A DNA stretch of 64,000 bases, taken from positions 1-64,000 of the forward strand of contig CAJUBJ010000008.1 in NCBI GenBank assembly GCA_910584655.1. Direction: 5' to 3'. Position numbers and translations under genes: made by a program. Below, piece by piece: positions 17,717 to 27,371 of the stretch (positions are counted from its first letter, which is position 1; each line of letters opens with the position of its first letter). The notes beneath the pieces are model-generated. The model ran no database searches and had not been told where the DNA came from. It saw only the letters and a list, made by a program, of their open reading frames with translations. The stretch comes from an uncultured Bacilli bacterium (GTDB lineage Bacteria; Bacillota_I; Bacilli_A; RF39; UBA660).

Positions 17717-17794
17717 GTGCAACAGACATATTGTAACCTGGTCAGGACCGGAAGGTAGCAGCCACATCAATCTCTATCTGTGTGCACTTTTTTT
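17717..17794 (+). ncRNA. ffs: Signal recognition particle RNA (small bacterial type)
   Basis: Contains the conserved SRP apical core, CCTGGTCAGGACCGGAAGG then TAGCAGCC, with GTGCAACAGA at the 5' end pairing to TCTGTGTGCAC at the 3' end to close a single long hairpin of about 71 bases. A T-run at 17788-17794 ends it. It is the short form without the Alu domain. It lies directly upstream of tadA and overlaps a spurious upstream start of that gene. Confidence 0.95.
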
Positions 17795-17809
17795 ATAGGA
17801 GAATTTTTT

Positions 17810-18241
17810 ATGGAAATAAACGATCGTGTATTAAATTTTTTAAAAAAGGATGCAAAGAGGGCTTTAAAGCGTGATGAGATTCCTGTTAGTGCAGTTATTA
17901 CTGATTCTGATGGCAATGTTATTAGTTGTGCATCTAATAATCGTCAAAAGTCTTGTGATGTTTTGGGTCATGCAGAGATTCTTGCTATAAAAAAGGCAGA
18001 AAAGAAGATAAAAGATTGGCGTTTAACTGGATATAAGATGTTTGTAACTTTAGAACCATGTAATATGTGTTCTGTTATTATTAAAGAGTGTAGATTAGAT
18101 CATGTTTATTATTTTTTACCTAAAAAAGGTGATAATATAAAGGATATTTTAGATATTAATAAATCTCAAATAGAGGGGTATGAAGAAGCTAAGAGATATT
18201 TTAACGATTTATTAACATTTTTTTTCGAGAATAGGAGATAA
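17810..18241 (+). CDS. tadA: tRNA-specific adenosine deaminase TadA
   Basis: Deaminates A34 of tRNA-Arg(ACG) to inosine. Zinc and catalytic motifs are HAEILAI (about 52-58) and PCNMC (about 83-87). Start ATG 17810 follows AGGAGA; an in-frame GTG at 17780 lies inside the SRP RNA and is rejected. 143 residues. The usual substrate-binding N-terminus is slightly shortened. Lies between ffs and dnaX. Confidence 0.88.
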   Translation: MEINDRVLNFLKKDAKRALKRDEIPVSAVITDSDGNVISCASNNRQKSCDVLGHAEILAIKKAEKKIKDWRLTGYKMFVTLEPCNMCSVIIKECRLDHVYYFLPKKGDNIKDILDINKSQIEGYEEAKRYFNDLLTFFFENRR

Positions 18242-18255
18242 AATCCTATTTTTTT
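18230..18255 (+). terminator. Terminator after tadA
   Basis: Stem AATAGGA/TCCTATT overlapping the tadA stop, followed by a T-run. Confidence 0.85.
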
Positions 18256-18285
18256 GTGTTATAATAATCCACAGGAGGTTTTATT

Positions 18286-19989
18286 ATGAGCTATAAAGTT
18301 TTATATAGAAAATATAGACCTAATGACTTTGAAAATGTTGTTGGCCAGGATTATACGATAGAGATGTTAAAGAATGCAATTAGTACTGGGAAGAATGCGC
18401 ATGCTTATATTTTTACTGGACCACGTGGTACAGGTAAGACTAGTAGTGCTAAGATTTTTGCTAAGGCTTTGAATTGTGAGCATCCAGTTAATGGAAATCC
18501 ATGTAATGAATGCGCTTCATGTTTATCTTTTAAGGAGAGTCCAGATATAATTGAAATAGATGCTGCTTCTAATAATGGAGTAGATGAAATTAGGGAACTT
18601 ATCAACAACGTTAAATTAGTACCATCAAGTTCTAAATATAAAGTATATATTATAGATGAAGTTCACATGCTTACTGCTAGTGCATTTAATGCATTGTTGC
18701 TTACTTTAGAGGAACCACCATCTCATGTGGTATTTATTTTGGCAACAACTGATATTCAGGATGTTCCAATTACTATTTTATCTAGATGTCAAAGGTTTGA
18801 TTTTAAGCCAGTTAATAAGAGTGCCATTATTGACAGGTTAAGTAATGTTTGCAAAGAAGAATCTATTAAAATTACTGAAGATGCGTTAGAAGAGATTGCT
18901 TTAATATCTGCTGGAGGAATGCGTGATGCTTTAGGAATGTTAGACCAGTTGTCTAGTGATGATTCTGAGATTACTTTGGATATGGTTTCTAATTATTTCG
19001 GTAGTGTATCAATTAAAAAAATTAACGAGTTATTAACATGTATCGAAAGCAATAATACAAATAAGTTACTTGGAATTTTGGGAAATATTAAGGAAAGTGG
19101 CACTAATTATTCTGTATTTGTTGAAAAGTTTATTTCAGAATTAAGAAAGACTGCTATTGATATTAAGTCAGGTAAATCTAATCATGATATGTATTTTGAA
19201 GATATTTATAATATGATTTTTGATTTAAATGAGTGTTTATCAAATATTAATATTAATATTGATCCTTATGTTTTAATTGAAATAGTTTTATTAAAGTATA
19301 TTAATATGGGAAATAATATGAAAGTTACAAATACTGTAGTTGAATCTGAAAATAATTTGGGAAATAAAAGTTTAAATAGTAATAATGTACTTAAAAATGA
19401 AGAAGTTTTTATTGAAAGTGAGTCTATAAATAATTCTAAAAGTGATTCTTTTCCTATTAATTTAAATAATAAAGTTGAAAATGACAAAGTTATTAACAAT
19501 ATAAATATAAAAACAATTGATTTAAGTGTTAGAATTAATAATTGTTTTGTTAATGCTTCTAAAGCGCAAAAAAGTAATATTTCAACTTCATGGGTTGATT
19601 TTATGAATTCTTTGATGACTAAGGATAGGAATTTAATATCTTTGCTTGCTGACACTTCAATATTGGCAGCTTCTGATAGATATGTATTAGTTCAGAGTAA
19701 AATTGCTAGTACTAATGAACTTATTAACAATTCAATTAGTAGTTTAGAAAAATATTATTATGATTATTCGGGAAATAATTATAAATTTGCAGCTATTAAT
19801 GAAGATTTGTGGTCAAAAGAGACAGAAAAGTATAGATTTAATCTTAAGAATAAAATACAATATAGTTATATAGATGAAGAGGAAGATTCATCTAATTGTT
19901 CTGAAGAGGATAGTAATGTTACTATATCTAGTAATGATGATATTGAATCTGTTGCTAAAGATATTTTTGGAACATTTGAAGTTGAATAA
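18286..19989 (+). CDS. dnaX: DNA polymerase III subunits gamma/tau
   Basis: Clamp-loader ATPase. Walker A is GPRGTGKTSSAK (about 45-56), the zinc cysteines are in C-(8)-CNECASC (about 64-79), Walker B is KVYIIDEVHML, and the SRC motif is ILSRCQRF. The C-terminal half after about residue 350 is Asn/Ser-rich and diverged. 567 residues, normal for tau. Preceded by AGGAGG; begins the dnaX-ybaB-recR unit. Confidence 0.95.
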   Translation: MSYKVLYRKYRPNDFENVVGQDYTIEMLKNAISTGKNAHAYIFTGPRGTGKTSSAKIFAKALNCEHPVNGNPCNECASCLSFKESPDIIEIDAASNNGVDEIRELINNVKLVPSSSKYKVYIIDEVHMLTASAFNALLLTLEEPPSHVVFILATTDIQDVPITILSRCQRFDFKPVNKSAIIDRLSNVCKEESIKITEDALEEIALISAGGMRDALGMLDQLSSDDSEITLDMVSNYFGSVSIKKINELLTCIESNNTNKLLGILGNIKESGTNYSVFVEKFISELRKTAIDIKSGKSNHDMYFEDIYNMIFDLNECLSNININIDPYVLIEIVLLKYINMGNNMKVTNTVVESENNLGNKSLNSNNVLKNEEVFIESESINNSKSDSFPINLNNKVENDKVINNINIKTIDLSVRINNCFVNASKAQKSNISTSWVDFMNSLMTKDRNLISLLADTSILAASDRYVLVQSKIASTNELINNSISSLEKYYYDYSGNNYKFAAINEDLWSKETEKYRFNLKNKIQYSYIDEEEDSSNCSEEDSNVTISSNDDIESVAKDIFGTFEVE

Positions 19990-20010
19990 TAAGAAAGAGG
20001 GAAATAAAAT

Positions 20011-20304
20011 ATGAATATGCAAGCTTTAATGCAACAAGCACAAAAAATGCAAAGGGATATTACTAAGAAAAAGGATGAATTAAATAAGAAGACTTTTGTT
20101 GGTAGTTCTGAATTAGTTGAAGTGGTATTTACTGGTGATAAAAAGTTAGTATCTACTAAGATTAAGAGTGATATTGATAGTGATGATAAGGAAATAATTG
20201 AGGATATGTTTGTTATAGCAGTAAATGATGCTATGTCTCAAATTGATAAGGAGACTGAAAATGTACTTGGTGCATATGGAAGTCAATTAAATGGGTTATT
20301 CTAA
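20011..20304 (+). CDS. ybaB: Nucleoid-associated protein, YbaB/EbfC family
   Basis: Small DNA-binding protein of 97 residues. Opens MNMQALMQQAQKMQRDITKKKDEL (coiled helix) and carries the family segment VEVVFTGDKKLVSTKI. Its stop codon overlaps the recR start (TAATG), so translation is coupled. The dnaX-ybaB-recR order is nearly universal in Bacillota. Confidence 0.92.
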   Translation: MNMQALMQQAQKMQRDITKKKDELNKKTFVGSSELVEVVFTGDKKLVSTKIKSDIDSDDKEIIEDMFVIAVNDAMSQIDKETENVLGAYGSQLNGLF

Positions 20305-20906
20305 TGGGATATCCTAATTCTTTATCTGATTTGATTAATTATTTTCGTAAGTTACCTGGTATTGGTGAAAAGAGTGCAGAAAGAATGGCTTTATCTTTGT
20401 TGGAGCTATCTTGTGACGATGTAGAAAACTTTGCTGAAGCAATGGTTGATTCTAAGAAGAATTTACATCCATGTTCTGTATGTGGTCATATTACTGATAA
20501 GGATGTTTGCGATATTTGTTCAAGTGGTCGTAGAAATAGGTCTGTAATATGCATTTTAGAGGATTATAAGAGCGTTTTTGCTTTCGAGAAGGCTGGAAAC
20601 TATAATGGTGTATATCATGTCTTAAATGGGCTAATTTCACCTATAGACGATGTGAATCCTGAGGATATTAATATTGCTAGTTTGATTGATAGAGTTGAAA
20701 AGTTAGATCATCCAGAATTAATTATAGCTTTAAAGTCAACTATCGAAGGTGAAACAACTACTTTGTATCTTAAAAAGATTTTTGAAGGTAAAAATGTTGA
20801 AATATCTAGATTATCATATGGTATTCCAATGGGTGCAGAAATAGATTATTTAGATGAAATTACTTTAGACAGAGCTTTGAGTGATCGTAAAAAGATTTCT
20901 GATTAA
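20304..20906 (+). CDS. recR: Recombination protein RecR
   Basis: Recombination mediator acting with RecF and RecO. Helix-hairpin-helix near LPGIGEKSAERMA (about 17-29), zinc finger C-x2-C-(8)-C-x2-C in HPCSVCGHITDKDVCDIC, then the TOPRIM domain (ICILEDYKSVFAFEKAG). 200 residues, normal. Confidence 0.96.
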   Translation: MGYPNSLSDLINYFRKLPGIGEKSAERMALSLLELSCDDVENFAEAMVDSKKNLHPCSVCGHITDKDVCDICSSGRRNRSVICILEDYKSVFAFEKAGNYNGVYHVLNGLISPIDDVNPEDINIASLIDRVEKLDHPELIIALKSTIEGETTTLYLKKIFEGKNVEISRLSYGIPMGAEIDYLDEITLDRALSDRKKISD

Positions 20907-20956
20907 AAAGTTCATAAATTTATATAATTTATTCATATTATTACTAAGGTGATTTT

Positions 20957-21139
20957 ATGAAGAGTTTAATGAAGATAGTAAAGAAGCTGTGTATTGGAAT
21001 ATTTAGTATTTATAGTATTAATGTTTTGTTTAGTACTATAAATATAGTAATACCTATTAATTTTTTCACAATATTTATGAGTTCTTTTTTAGGTATATTC
21101 GGCATTATTGCTATAATTGCAATTAAATTTATGATTTGA
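20957..21139 (+). CDS. bofA: BofA-family membrane protein
   Basis: 60-residue protein with two hydrophobic segments. The C-terminal part VIPINFFTIFMSSFLGIFGIIA matches the end of BofA, which in Bacillus holds the pro-sigma-K processing complex SpoIVFA/FB inactive in the mother cell. Bacillus BofA is about 87 residues; here the N-terminal membrane part is shorter. Position after recR is the same as in Bacillus. Start follows AAGGTGAT. Stop is TGA, showing the standard code. Confidence 0.75.
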   Translation: MKSLMKIVKKLCIGIFSIYSINVLFSTINIVIPINFFTIFMSSFLGIFGIIAIIAIKFMI

Positions 21140-21156
21140 TGATTTGGGGTGGAAGT

Positions 21157-21990
21157 ATGAGTGAATCATCTATAGTAAATGAATTATTAAAAAGATATCA
21201 TGAGAAAAAGTTAGCTCATGCTTTTTTGCTTGAAACAAATGATTCAGAGAGATGCTTTCAAGAAGTTATTGAATTAATTAAGAAAATTAATTGTCCTTTT
21301 GAATTTAAAAGAGAATGTAGTAAGGATTGTAATTTGTGTAATTTGATTGATACTGACAATTTACCAAGTTTGATAACGATAAATCCAGATGGTCAATTTA
21401 TTAAGAAAGATCAAATATTAGCTATGATGGAGAAATTTAGTACTAAGCCTGTATTTACTAAATTTAATATTTATATTGTGAGGGAAGCAGATAGATTTAA
21501 TTCTTCAAGTGCTAATACTTTACTTAAGTTTTTAGAGGAACCAGAAGATGATATTTTAGGTATTTTCATTGCGGGAAATAAAGAAAATGTAATTTCTACT
21601 ATTAGAAGTAGATGTCAAATATTTAATTGTTATTATGATATTAATATAGCTGATAGTTTAGATGACGAGTTATTAACAGATGTTAAATTATATTTAAATG
21701 CTATATATAAAAATAAAGATGACTTAATTTATAATAAGACTCATATGAGTGGGTATTATAAAGAGAGAATAGAGTGGGAAATATTTTTTAATACAATGTT
21801 GTATTATTTGAAAGATTGTTATACATCTGAAAGAATAGATAAGATTGATATGATAAAGGAAGTAAGTAAAGAAAATCTTATAAAAATGGTTGTATTAATA
21901 GAGGAAATATTAAAGTATATAAAGAGTAATGGGAATATAGATTTAATATTAGATAAGTTTGTAATTGAAATGAGGCAATATTATGAGTAA
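21157..21990 (+). CDS. holB: DNA polymerase III delta' subunit
   Basis: Clamp-loader subunit without ATPase activity. LAHAFLLE near the start, zinc cysteines (CSKDCNLCNL), READRFNSSSANTLLKFLEEPE and TIRSRCQIF are conserved; the Walker A motif is absent, as usual for this subunit. The start at 21157 follows GGGGTGGA; in-frame TTG/ATG codons upstream overlap bofA and were rejected. 277 residues. Its stop overlaps ricT. tmk, normally just upstream in Bacillota, is missing here. Confidence 0.9.
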   Translation: MSESSIVNELLKRYHEKKLAHAFLLETNDSERCFQEVIELIKKINCPFEFKRECSKDCNLCNLIDTDNLPSLITINPDGQFIKKDQILAMMEKFSTKPVFTKFNIYIVREADRFNSSSANTLLKFLEEPEDDILGIFIAGNKENVISTIRSRCQIFNCYYDINIADSLDDELLTDVKLYLNAIYKNKDDLIYNKTHMSGYYKERIEWEIFFNTMLYYLKDCYTSERIDKIDMIKEVSKENLIKMVVLIEEILKYIKSNGNIDLILDKFVIEMRQYYE

Positions 21991-22780
21991 TATTTATGGA
22001 ATAACATTAAAAAATGAAGGTAAAATTTATTATTTTAATGGTGAAGATTTAGAAGTTGAATCTGGGAAATATGTAGTTGTTGAGACTGAAAAAGGTATTC
22101 AATATGGAAAAGTTATGTATAAAGCGGAATCAGCAAAGGTTAATATACCAGTTGAAGAAATGAAGAAAGTTTTAAGACTTTCAACAGAAGAAGATTATGA
22201 TACTTATATTAAAAATTTAGCTGCAGCTGAAAAGTGTTTGGCAAAGGCAAGGAAGCTTGCTAAAGAATTAGAGTTACAAATGAATATATTAGATGCTAGT
22301 TATACTTTAGATAGAAAACAATTATTATTTAATTTTATTGCTGATGAAAGAGTGGATTTTAGAGAGTTAGCTAAAAAGTTAGCAGCATCTTATAAAACTA
22401 GAATAGAATTGCGCCAGATTGGAGCAAGAGATAAAGCAAGAACTATATGTGGTATAGGTCAATGTGGAAGAACTTTATGTTGTTCAACTTTCTTAAATCA
22501 TATTGATTCTGTTACTATGAATATGGCTAAAAATCAAAATATTGCTCTAAATCCTTCTAAAATTAATGGATTATGTGGTAGACTTTTATGTTGTCTTACT
22601 TATGAAGATGATGAGTATGTTAGATGTGGTCAAGATATGCCTAATGTCGGTCAAACTGTTAAGACTGATTTTGGTAAAGGTAGAGTTGTTTCAGTTGATA
22701 TATTAAACAGAAAATATAAAGTAGATGTTGATGGCGTAATAAAGGAGATTGAATTGGGTTGTGGCAAGTGTAATAAATGA
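21983..22780 (+). CDS. ricT: RicT/YaaT, PSP1-domain regulator
   Basis: Iron-sulfur PSP1 protein. In Bacillus RicT, with RicA and RicF, stimulates mRNA processing by RNase Y and affects competence, biofilm and sporulation. Cysteine-rich core CGIGQCGRTLCCSTFL and GLCGRLLCCLTYEDD (about 153-210) is diagnostic. A C-terminal CGKC follows. 265 residues. It overlaps holB at its start and yabB at its end. Confidence 0.92.
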   Translation: MSNIYGITLKNEGKIYYFNGEDLEVESGKYVVVETEKGIQYGKVMYKAESAKVNIPVEEMKKVLRLSTEEDYDTYIKNLAAAEKCLAKARKLAKELELQMNILDASYTLDRKQLLFNFIADERVDFRELAKKLAASYKTRIELRQIGARDKARTICGIGQCGRTLCCSTFLNHIDSVTMNMAKNQNIALNPSKINGLCGRLLCCLTYEDDEYVRCGQDMPNVGQTVKTDFGKGRVVSVDILNRKYKVDVDGVIKEIELGCGKCNK

Positions 22781-23483
22781 TTTATTTGATTATGATGGTT
22801 TGAAAATTTATCAATATGAAGATAAATTTAAGTTTTCTTTGGATTCTATATTATTGGCAGAATTTGTAGAACTTAAGAATAATACTAGAATTATAGTGGA
22901 TTTTTGTACAGGTAATGCTCCTGTACCTTTGATTTTATCTACTAAAACAAATGCCAGATTGTATGGATTTGAATTACAAGAGAATATTTATAAGTTGGCA
23001 AAAATGAGTGTTCGAGAGAATAATTTAGAATCACAAATTAATGTTATAAATGCTAATTTAACAGAAGCTTTAGAATATATTCTTCCAGAGAGTGTAGATG
23101 CTGTGACTTGTAATCCTCCTTATTTTAAGTATGATAAAAACAAATCATTAATTAATGAGGATGAAGAAAAGGCAATAGCTAGACATGAGATTGCAATGAA
23201 TTTAGAGGATCTTATGACTGCCGCTAAGTATATTTTAAAAAATAAAGCACCTTTATATTTAGTACATAGATGTGATAGGTTAGAAGAGATTCTTGATTGT
23301 TTAGCAAAATATAATTTTAAAGTAAAGAAGTTGCAATTCATTTACGCTGGATATGGCAAAGAAGCAATTATGGTATTAATAAAAGCAACTAAGAATGGGA
23401 AGATGGGAAGTTTGAAAGTAATGCCTCCTGTAGATGTATTAAAGCATAAATCTTATAAAGGAATCTTTGAGAAAGGAGAATAG
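22761..23483 (+). CDS. yabB: tRNA1(Val)-adenine methyltransferase-like protein YabB
   Basis: SAM-dependent methyltransferase of the TrmN6/YabB group. The SAM site is VDFCTGNAPVPLILS (about 45-60) and the adenine methyltransferase motif is CNPPYFK. RHEI and YAGYGKEA are also conserved. Start uncertain: GTG 22761 was chosen because its N-terminus matches the family; a TTG at 22749 is too close to its ribosome site. 240 residues. Overlaps ricT and lies two bases before pth; yabA, the GIY-YIG gene and rsmI found here in Bacillus are absent. Confidence 0.85.
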   Translation: MASVINDLFDYDGLKIYQYEDKFKFSLDSILLAEFVELKNNTRIIVDFCTGNAPVPLILSTKTNARLYGFELQENIYKLAKMSVRENNLESQINVINANLTEALEYILPESVDAVTCNPPYFKYDKNKSLINEDEEKAIARHEIAMNLEDLMTAAKYILKNKAPLYLVHRCDRLEEILDCLAKYNFKVKKLQFIYAGYGKEAIMVLIKATKNGKMGSLKVMPPVDVLKHKSYKGIFEKGE

Positions 23484-23485
23484 TT

Positions 23486-24040
23486 ATGAAATTAATAGTT
23501 GGTTTAGGAAACCCTGGAAAAGATTATCAAAATACTAGACATAATGTTGGTTTTTTAGTTTTAGATAACTATTTGAATAAAAATGACTGGAAAGAAAAGT
23601 TTAATGCATTGTATCATGAAGAAAGAATTAATAGTGAAAAAGTTATTTTTGTAAAGCCTTTAACATATATGAATCTTTCTGGTGATGCAGTTGTCAAATA
23701 TGTTAACTATTATGATGTTAATATAGATGATATACTTGTCATTCATGATGACTTAGATTTACCTTTTTCGACATATAAGCTGAAGAAAAATAGTAGTGCT
23801 GGTGGACATAATGGTATTAAGTCAATTATAAATAGGCTTGGAAGCCAATCATTTTCTAGACTTAAAGTGGGAGTTTCACATGATAGGAATGTTGATACTA
23901 AAGATTATGTTTTAGGAAATTTTAGTAAAAAAGAAAAAGAACAATTTGAAGTTATGCAAAATGATTTTAATAAGATAATAGAATCTTTTATTGTTGATGG
24001 TATTGATAGAACAATGAATATTTATAATACTAAGAAATAA
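23486..24040 (+). CDS. pth: Peptidyl-tRNA hydrolase
   Basis: Frees tRNA from stalled peptidyl-tRNA. Signature GLGNPGKDYQNTRHNVGF with catalytic His (about residue 20), then KPLTYMNLSG, HDDLDLPF and GGHNGIKSI. 184 residues, normal. Strong AAAGGAG before the start; followed by mfd, as in Bacillus. Confidence 0.96.
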   Translation: MKLIVGLGNPGKDYQNTRHNVGFLVLDNYLNKNDWKEKFNALYHEERINSEKVIFVKPLTYMNLSGDAVVKYVNYYDVNIDDILVIHDDLDLPFSTYKLKKNSSAGGHNGIKSIINRLGSQSFSRLKVGVSHDRNVDTKDYVLGNFSKKEKEQFEVMQNDFNKIIESFIVDGIDRTMNIYNTKK

Positions 24041-24055
24041 AAGTAGGGGTAAGTT

Positions 24056-27000
24056 ATGAATTTTTTATCTAATTATTTTAAGTATGAAAATGGATTAACA
24101 GTAACTGGTTTAACTAAAGAGTTAAACGTTTTTTACGTGCTTGATTTATTTAAAAATAGTTTGGGAAATATTGTTATTTTAACTAATACTTTATATGAAG
24201 CAAATGTATATTGTGATTCTTTAAGAACTTATATTGATGATGTTTTTTTATTTCCCATGGATGATTTTCTAACTAGTGTTGCTGTTGCTATTTCTCCAGA
24301 TTTGAAAATTAAGAGATTAGAGACACTAGAAGCTATACGTAAGAATAAGAAATCAATAGTTGTAACTAATTTAATGGGATTTTTAAGGTTTTTACCTGAT
24401 AAGAATAATAAAGCTAATTTGGAATTTAAAATTTCAAAGGGAGATTCTATAAAAAGAGATAATATCTTAGAATTATTAGAAAAATATGGTTATATCAGAG
24501 AAAGTATAGTTACAACGACAGGAGAGTATGCTGTACGTGGTTTTATTATAGATTTATTTGTTATAGATGAAGAACATCCTATTAGGATTGAGTTTTTTGG
24601 TGATGATATAGACTCAATTAGATATTTTGACGAATCTACACAATTATCAATTAGGGAAATAACAGATATTACAATTAGACCTTATACTGAAGTTGTTAGT
24701 GATACTAATAGTTCTTTATGTGATTATTTAAATGATCCTTTAGTTGTTATGATTAATAGAGATCAAATTGATATAGCTTATAAAAAATTACTTGAGGATG
24801 TAGAAGAATATAAGTTAAGTGAAGAAGTTACTAGTTCTAAAAAGTATATGTTTGAACTAGAAGATATAACTTATAATAAAGTTATGTATTTAAATAATAT
24901 AGGTGATGAAACTTTAGGCAAGGCATTGAATTTTAAATCTCAGGAAATAGAAAATTTTAATAGTAATTTTGAGTTACTTGGGAAATATTGTGATAAATCT
25001 ATAAAAGGCGGTAAGACTGTAATTATAAGTTTGAGTAAAGAAAGTCAGTTAAGAAGTTTAGAACCTTTCTTAAGTAGTTATCGTGTTGTTAATAATGATA
25101 GACTTATTGACAGGGAAGTTAATATATTATATAAAAAGATTAATGTTGGTTTCTTATTTGATAAGTACGTTGTTATTACAGAGAATGATATAGAAAAGGT
25201 TAAGAATGCTGTTATAAATTATAAAAATTCTTATAAAGTAGGCAAAAAGATTAAAGACTTTGGTCAGTTGGCTATTGGTGATTATGTTGTTCATAGTATG
25301 CATGGAATAGGTATTTATAATGGAGTTATTACCTTGACTAAGAATGGTTTGAAAAAAGATTATATTCAAATAAATTATTCAGGAAATGATAAGATTTATA
25401 TTCCTGTTGAGAAAATTAGTACTATTTTTAAGTATGCTGGTAAAGAAGGAAGTAGTCCTAAATTAGATAAGTTAAATAGTACTAGTTGGGTTAAGAAAAA
25501 GCGTGAATTGCGCAATAAGATTAAAGATATAAGTGGTGAATTAATTAAATTATATGCAGCACGCAGTAGTGTAAAAGGTACACCATTTAAGACATATGAA
25601 GAGGAAGCTATATTTGGTAGTGAATTTGTTTATACGGAAACTAATGATCAAATGAAGGCAATAAATGATATTGATGCAGATTTATCTTCTGAAGTTCCTA
25701 TGGATAGATTATTATGTGGAGATGTTGGGTTTGGTAAGACAGAAGTAGCTTTTAGAGCAATGTTTAAAACAATAGTTAATAATAAACAAGTATTTTATTT
25801 ATGCCCAACGACTATTTTATCTAAGCAACAATATGAAAATGCAATAGAGAGATTTAAAAATTATCCAATAGAGATAGCTTTGTTAAATAGATTTACTTCT
25901 GCTAAAGAAACAAAGCGAATTTTAGAAGGCTTAGAAAAAGGAACTATTGATTTAGTTTTTGGAACACATCGTCTGTTGTCTGGGGATGTTAAATTTGCTA
26001 AACTTGGTCTTTTAATAGTTGATGAAGAGCAAAGATTTGGAGTTACTCATAAAGAAAAAATAAAGGAATACAAAAATGATGTTAATGTCCTTACTTTGTC
26101 TGCAACACCAATACCTCGTACATTAAAAATGGCATTATCTGGTTTAAGAGATTTATCAATTATTGATACTCCTCCAACTAATAGATATCCAGTTCAGACT
26201 TATGTTATTCAAGAGAATGATTTGATAGTTAAAGATGCTATTTATAAAGAATTATCGAGGAATGGTCAGATATTTGTTCTTTATAATAAAGTTGCTTCAA
26301 TAGAAAGTAAGTTAAATCAATTACATAATTTAGTACCTGAAGCTAGAATTACTTATGCACATGGTCAAATGTCTAAGAAAGAACTTGAGGATGTAATGGA
26401 GTCTTTTGTTAATTACGAATATGATATTTTACTATGTACTACTATAATTGAAACAGGCATAGATATTAGTAATGCAAATACTTTAATTATTTATGATGCA
26501 GATAATTTTGGACTTTCTCAGTTGTATCAATTAAGAGGAAGAGTTGGAAGAAGTAATAGAATTGCATATGCATATTTGATGTATGATAAACAAAAGATGT
26601 TAAATGATATTGCTGTTAAGAGATTACAAGCTATTAAAGAATTTACTGAGTTGGGCAGTGGTTATAGAATTGCAATGCGAGATTTATCTATACGTGGAGC
26701 AGGAGATTTATTAGGTTCTGAACAGGCTGGTTTTGTTGATACAGTTGGAATTGAATTATATATGCAAATGATTGAAGAAGAAATGCGTCGTATGAAAGGT
26801 GAAGTAGTCGAAGAAGATGAAGATGAAAATACATCTAATAAGTCTTTAGTAGAGGTTGAAACTCATATTAGTGATGATTATGTAAGTGATGAAGACATTA
26901 AAATTGAAATACATAAGAAGATTAATGAGATTGATGGATATAAGAAATTACTTGAAATTAAGCATGAATTAGAGGATAGATTTGGTAAAATAAGTAAGCA

Positions 27001-27307
27001 GATGGAAATTTATATGTTTGAAGAATGGTTTGAAAAACAAGCTGATAAGCTAAATATTACAACTGTTCGTCAAAGTGAAAGAGAAATAGAAATTGAGCTA
27101 CCTATAGAAGTTTCTAAGAATATTCAAGGTGATAAATTTTTTGTTAAAGCTTATAATACAAATCCTAGATTTAGACTTAAATATGTTCATGACCAAGTTG
27201 TTATTGCATTAACTTTATTAAATCAAAAAGAACATTTCTTGTATTATATTGTACCTTTAATGGAAGAAGTTATTAGTGAAGTAGGAGAGAAATTGAATGA
27301 CAAGTAG
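24056..27307 (+). CDS. mfd: Transcription-repair coupling factor Mfd
   Basis: ATP-dependent translocase that removes stalled RNA polymerase and recruits UvrA. UvrB-like N-terminal module, RNA-polymerase-interacting domain near KDFGQLAIGDYVVHSMHGIGIY, then RecG-like helicase motifs GDVGFGKTEVAFRA (Walker A), DEEQRFGV (DEEQ box), LSATPIPRTL and QLRGRVGRS. 1083 residues, slightly shorter than the 1150-1180 usual. C-terminal D7 region is present. Confidence 0.96.
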   Translation: MNFLSNYFKYENGLTVTGLTKELNVFYVLDLFKNSLGNIVILTNTLYEANVYCDSLRTYIDDVFLFPMDDFLTSVAVAISPDLKIKRLETLEAIRKNKKSIVVTNLMGFLRFLPDKNNKANLEFKISKGDSIKRDNILELLEKYGYIRESIVTTTGEYAVRGFIIDLFVIDEEHPIRIEFFGDDIDSIRYFDESTQLSIREITDITIRPYTEVVSDTNSSLCDYLNDPLVVMINRDQIDIAYKKLLEDVEEYKLSEEVTSSKKYMFELEDITYNKVMYLNNIGDETLGKALNFKSQEIENFNSNFELLGKYCDKSIKGGKTVIISLSKESQLRSLEPFLSSYRVVNNDRLIDREVNILYKKINVGFLFDKYVVITENDIEKVKNAVINYKNSYKVGKKIKDFGQLAIGDYVVHSMHGIGIYNGVITLTKNGLKKDYIQINYSGNDKIYIPVEKISTIFKYAGKEGSSPKLDKLNSTSWVKKKRELRNKIKDISGELIKLYAARSSVKGTPFKTYEEEAIFGSEFVYTETNDQMKAINDIDADLSSEVPMDRLLCGDVGFGKTEVAFRAMFKTIVNNKQVFYLCPTTILSKQQYENAIERFKNYPIEIALLNRFTSAKETKRILEGLEKGTIDLVFGTHRLLSGDVKFAKLGLLIVDEEQRFGVTHKEKIKEYKNDVNVLTLSATPIPRTLKMALSGLRDLSIIDTPPTNRYPVQTYVIQENDLIVKDAIYKELSRNGQIFVLYNKVASIESKLNQLHNLVPEARITYAHGQMSKKELEDVMESFVNYEYDILLCTTIIETGIDISNANTLIIYDADNFGLSQLYQLRGRVGRSNRIAYAYLMYDKQKMLNDIAVKRLQAIKEFTELGSGYRIAMRDLSIRGAGDLLGSEQAGFVDTVGIELYMQMIEEEMRRMKGEVVEEDEDENTSNKSLVEVETHISDDYVSDEDIKIEIHKKINEIDGYKKLLEIKHELEDRFGKISKQMEIYMFEEWFEKQADKLNITTVRQSEREIEIELPIEVSKNIQGDKFFVKAYNTNPRFRLKYVHDQVVIALTLLNQKEHFLYYIVPLMEEVISEVGEKLNDK

Positions 27308-27371
27308 TTATTCTTTTTTCTTTGAAAGATAATAATTATGTTATGATATTAATAGGTAATTGGGTGATAAA

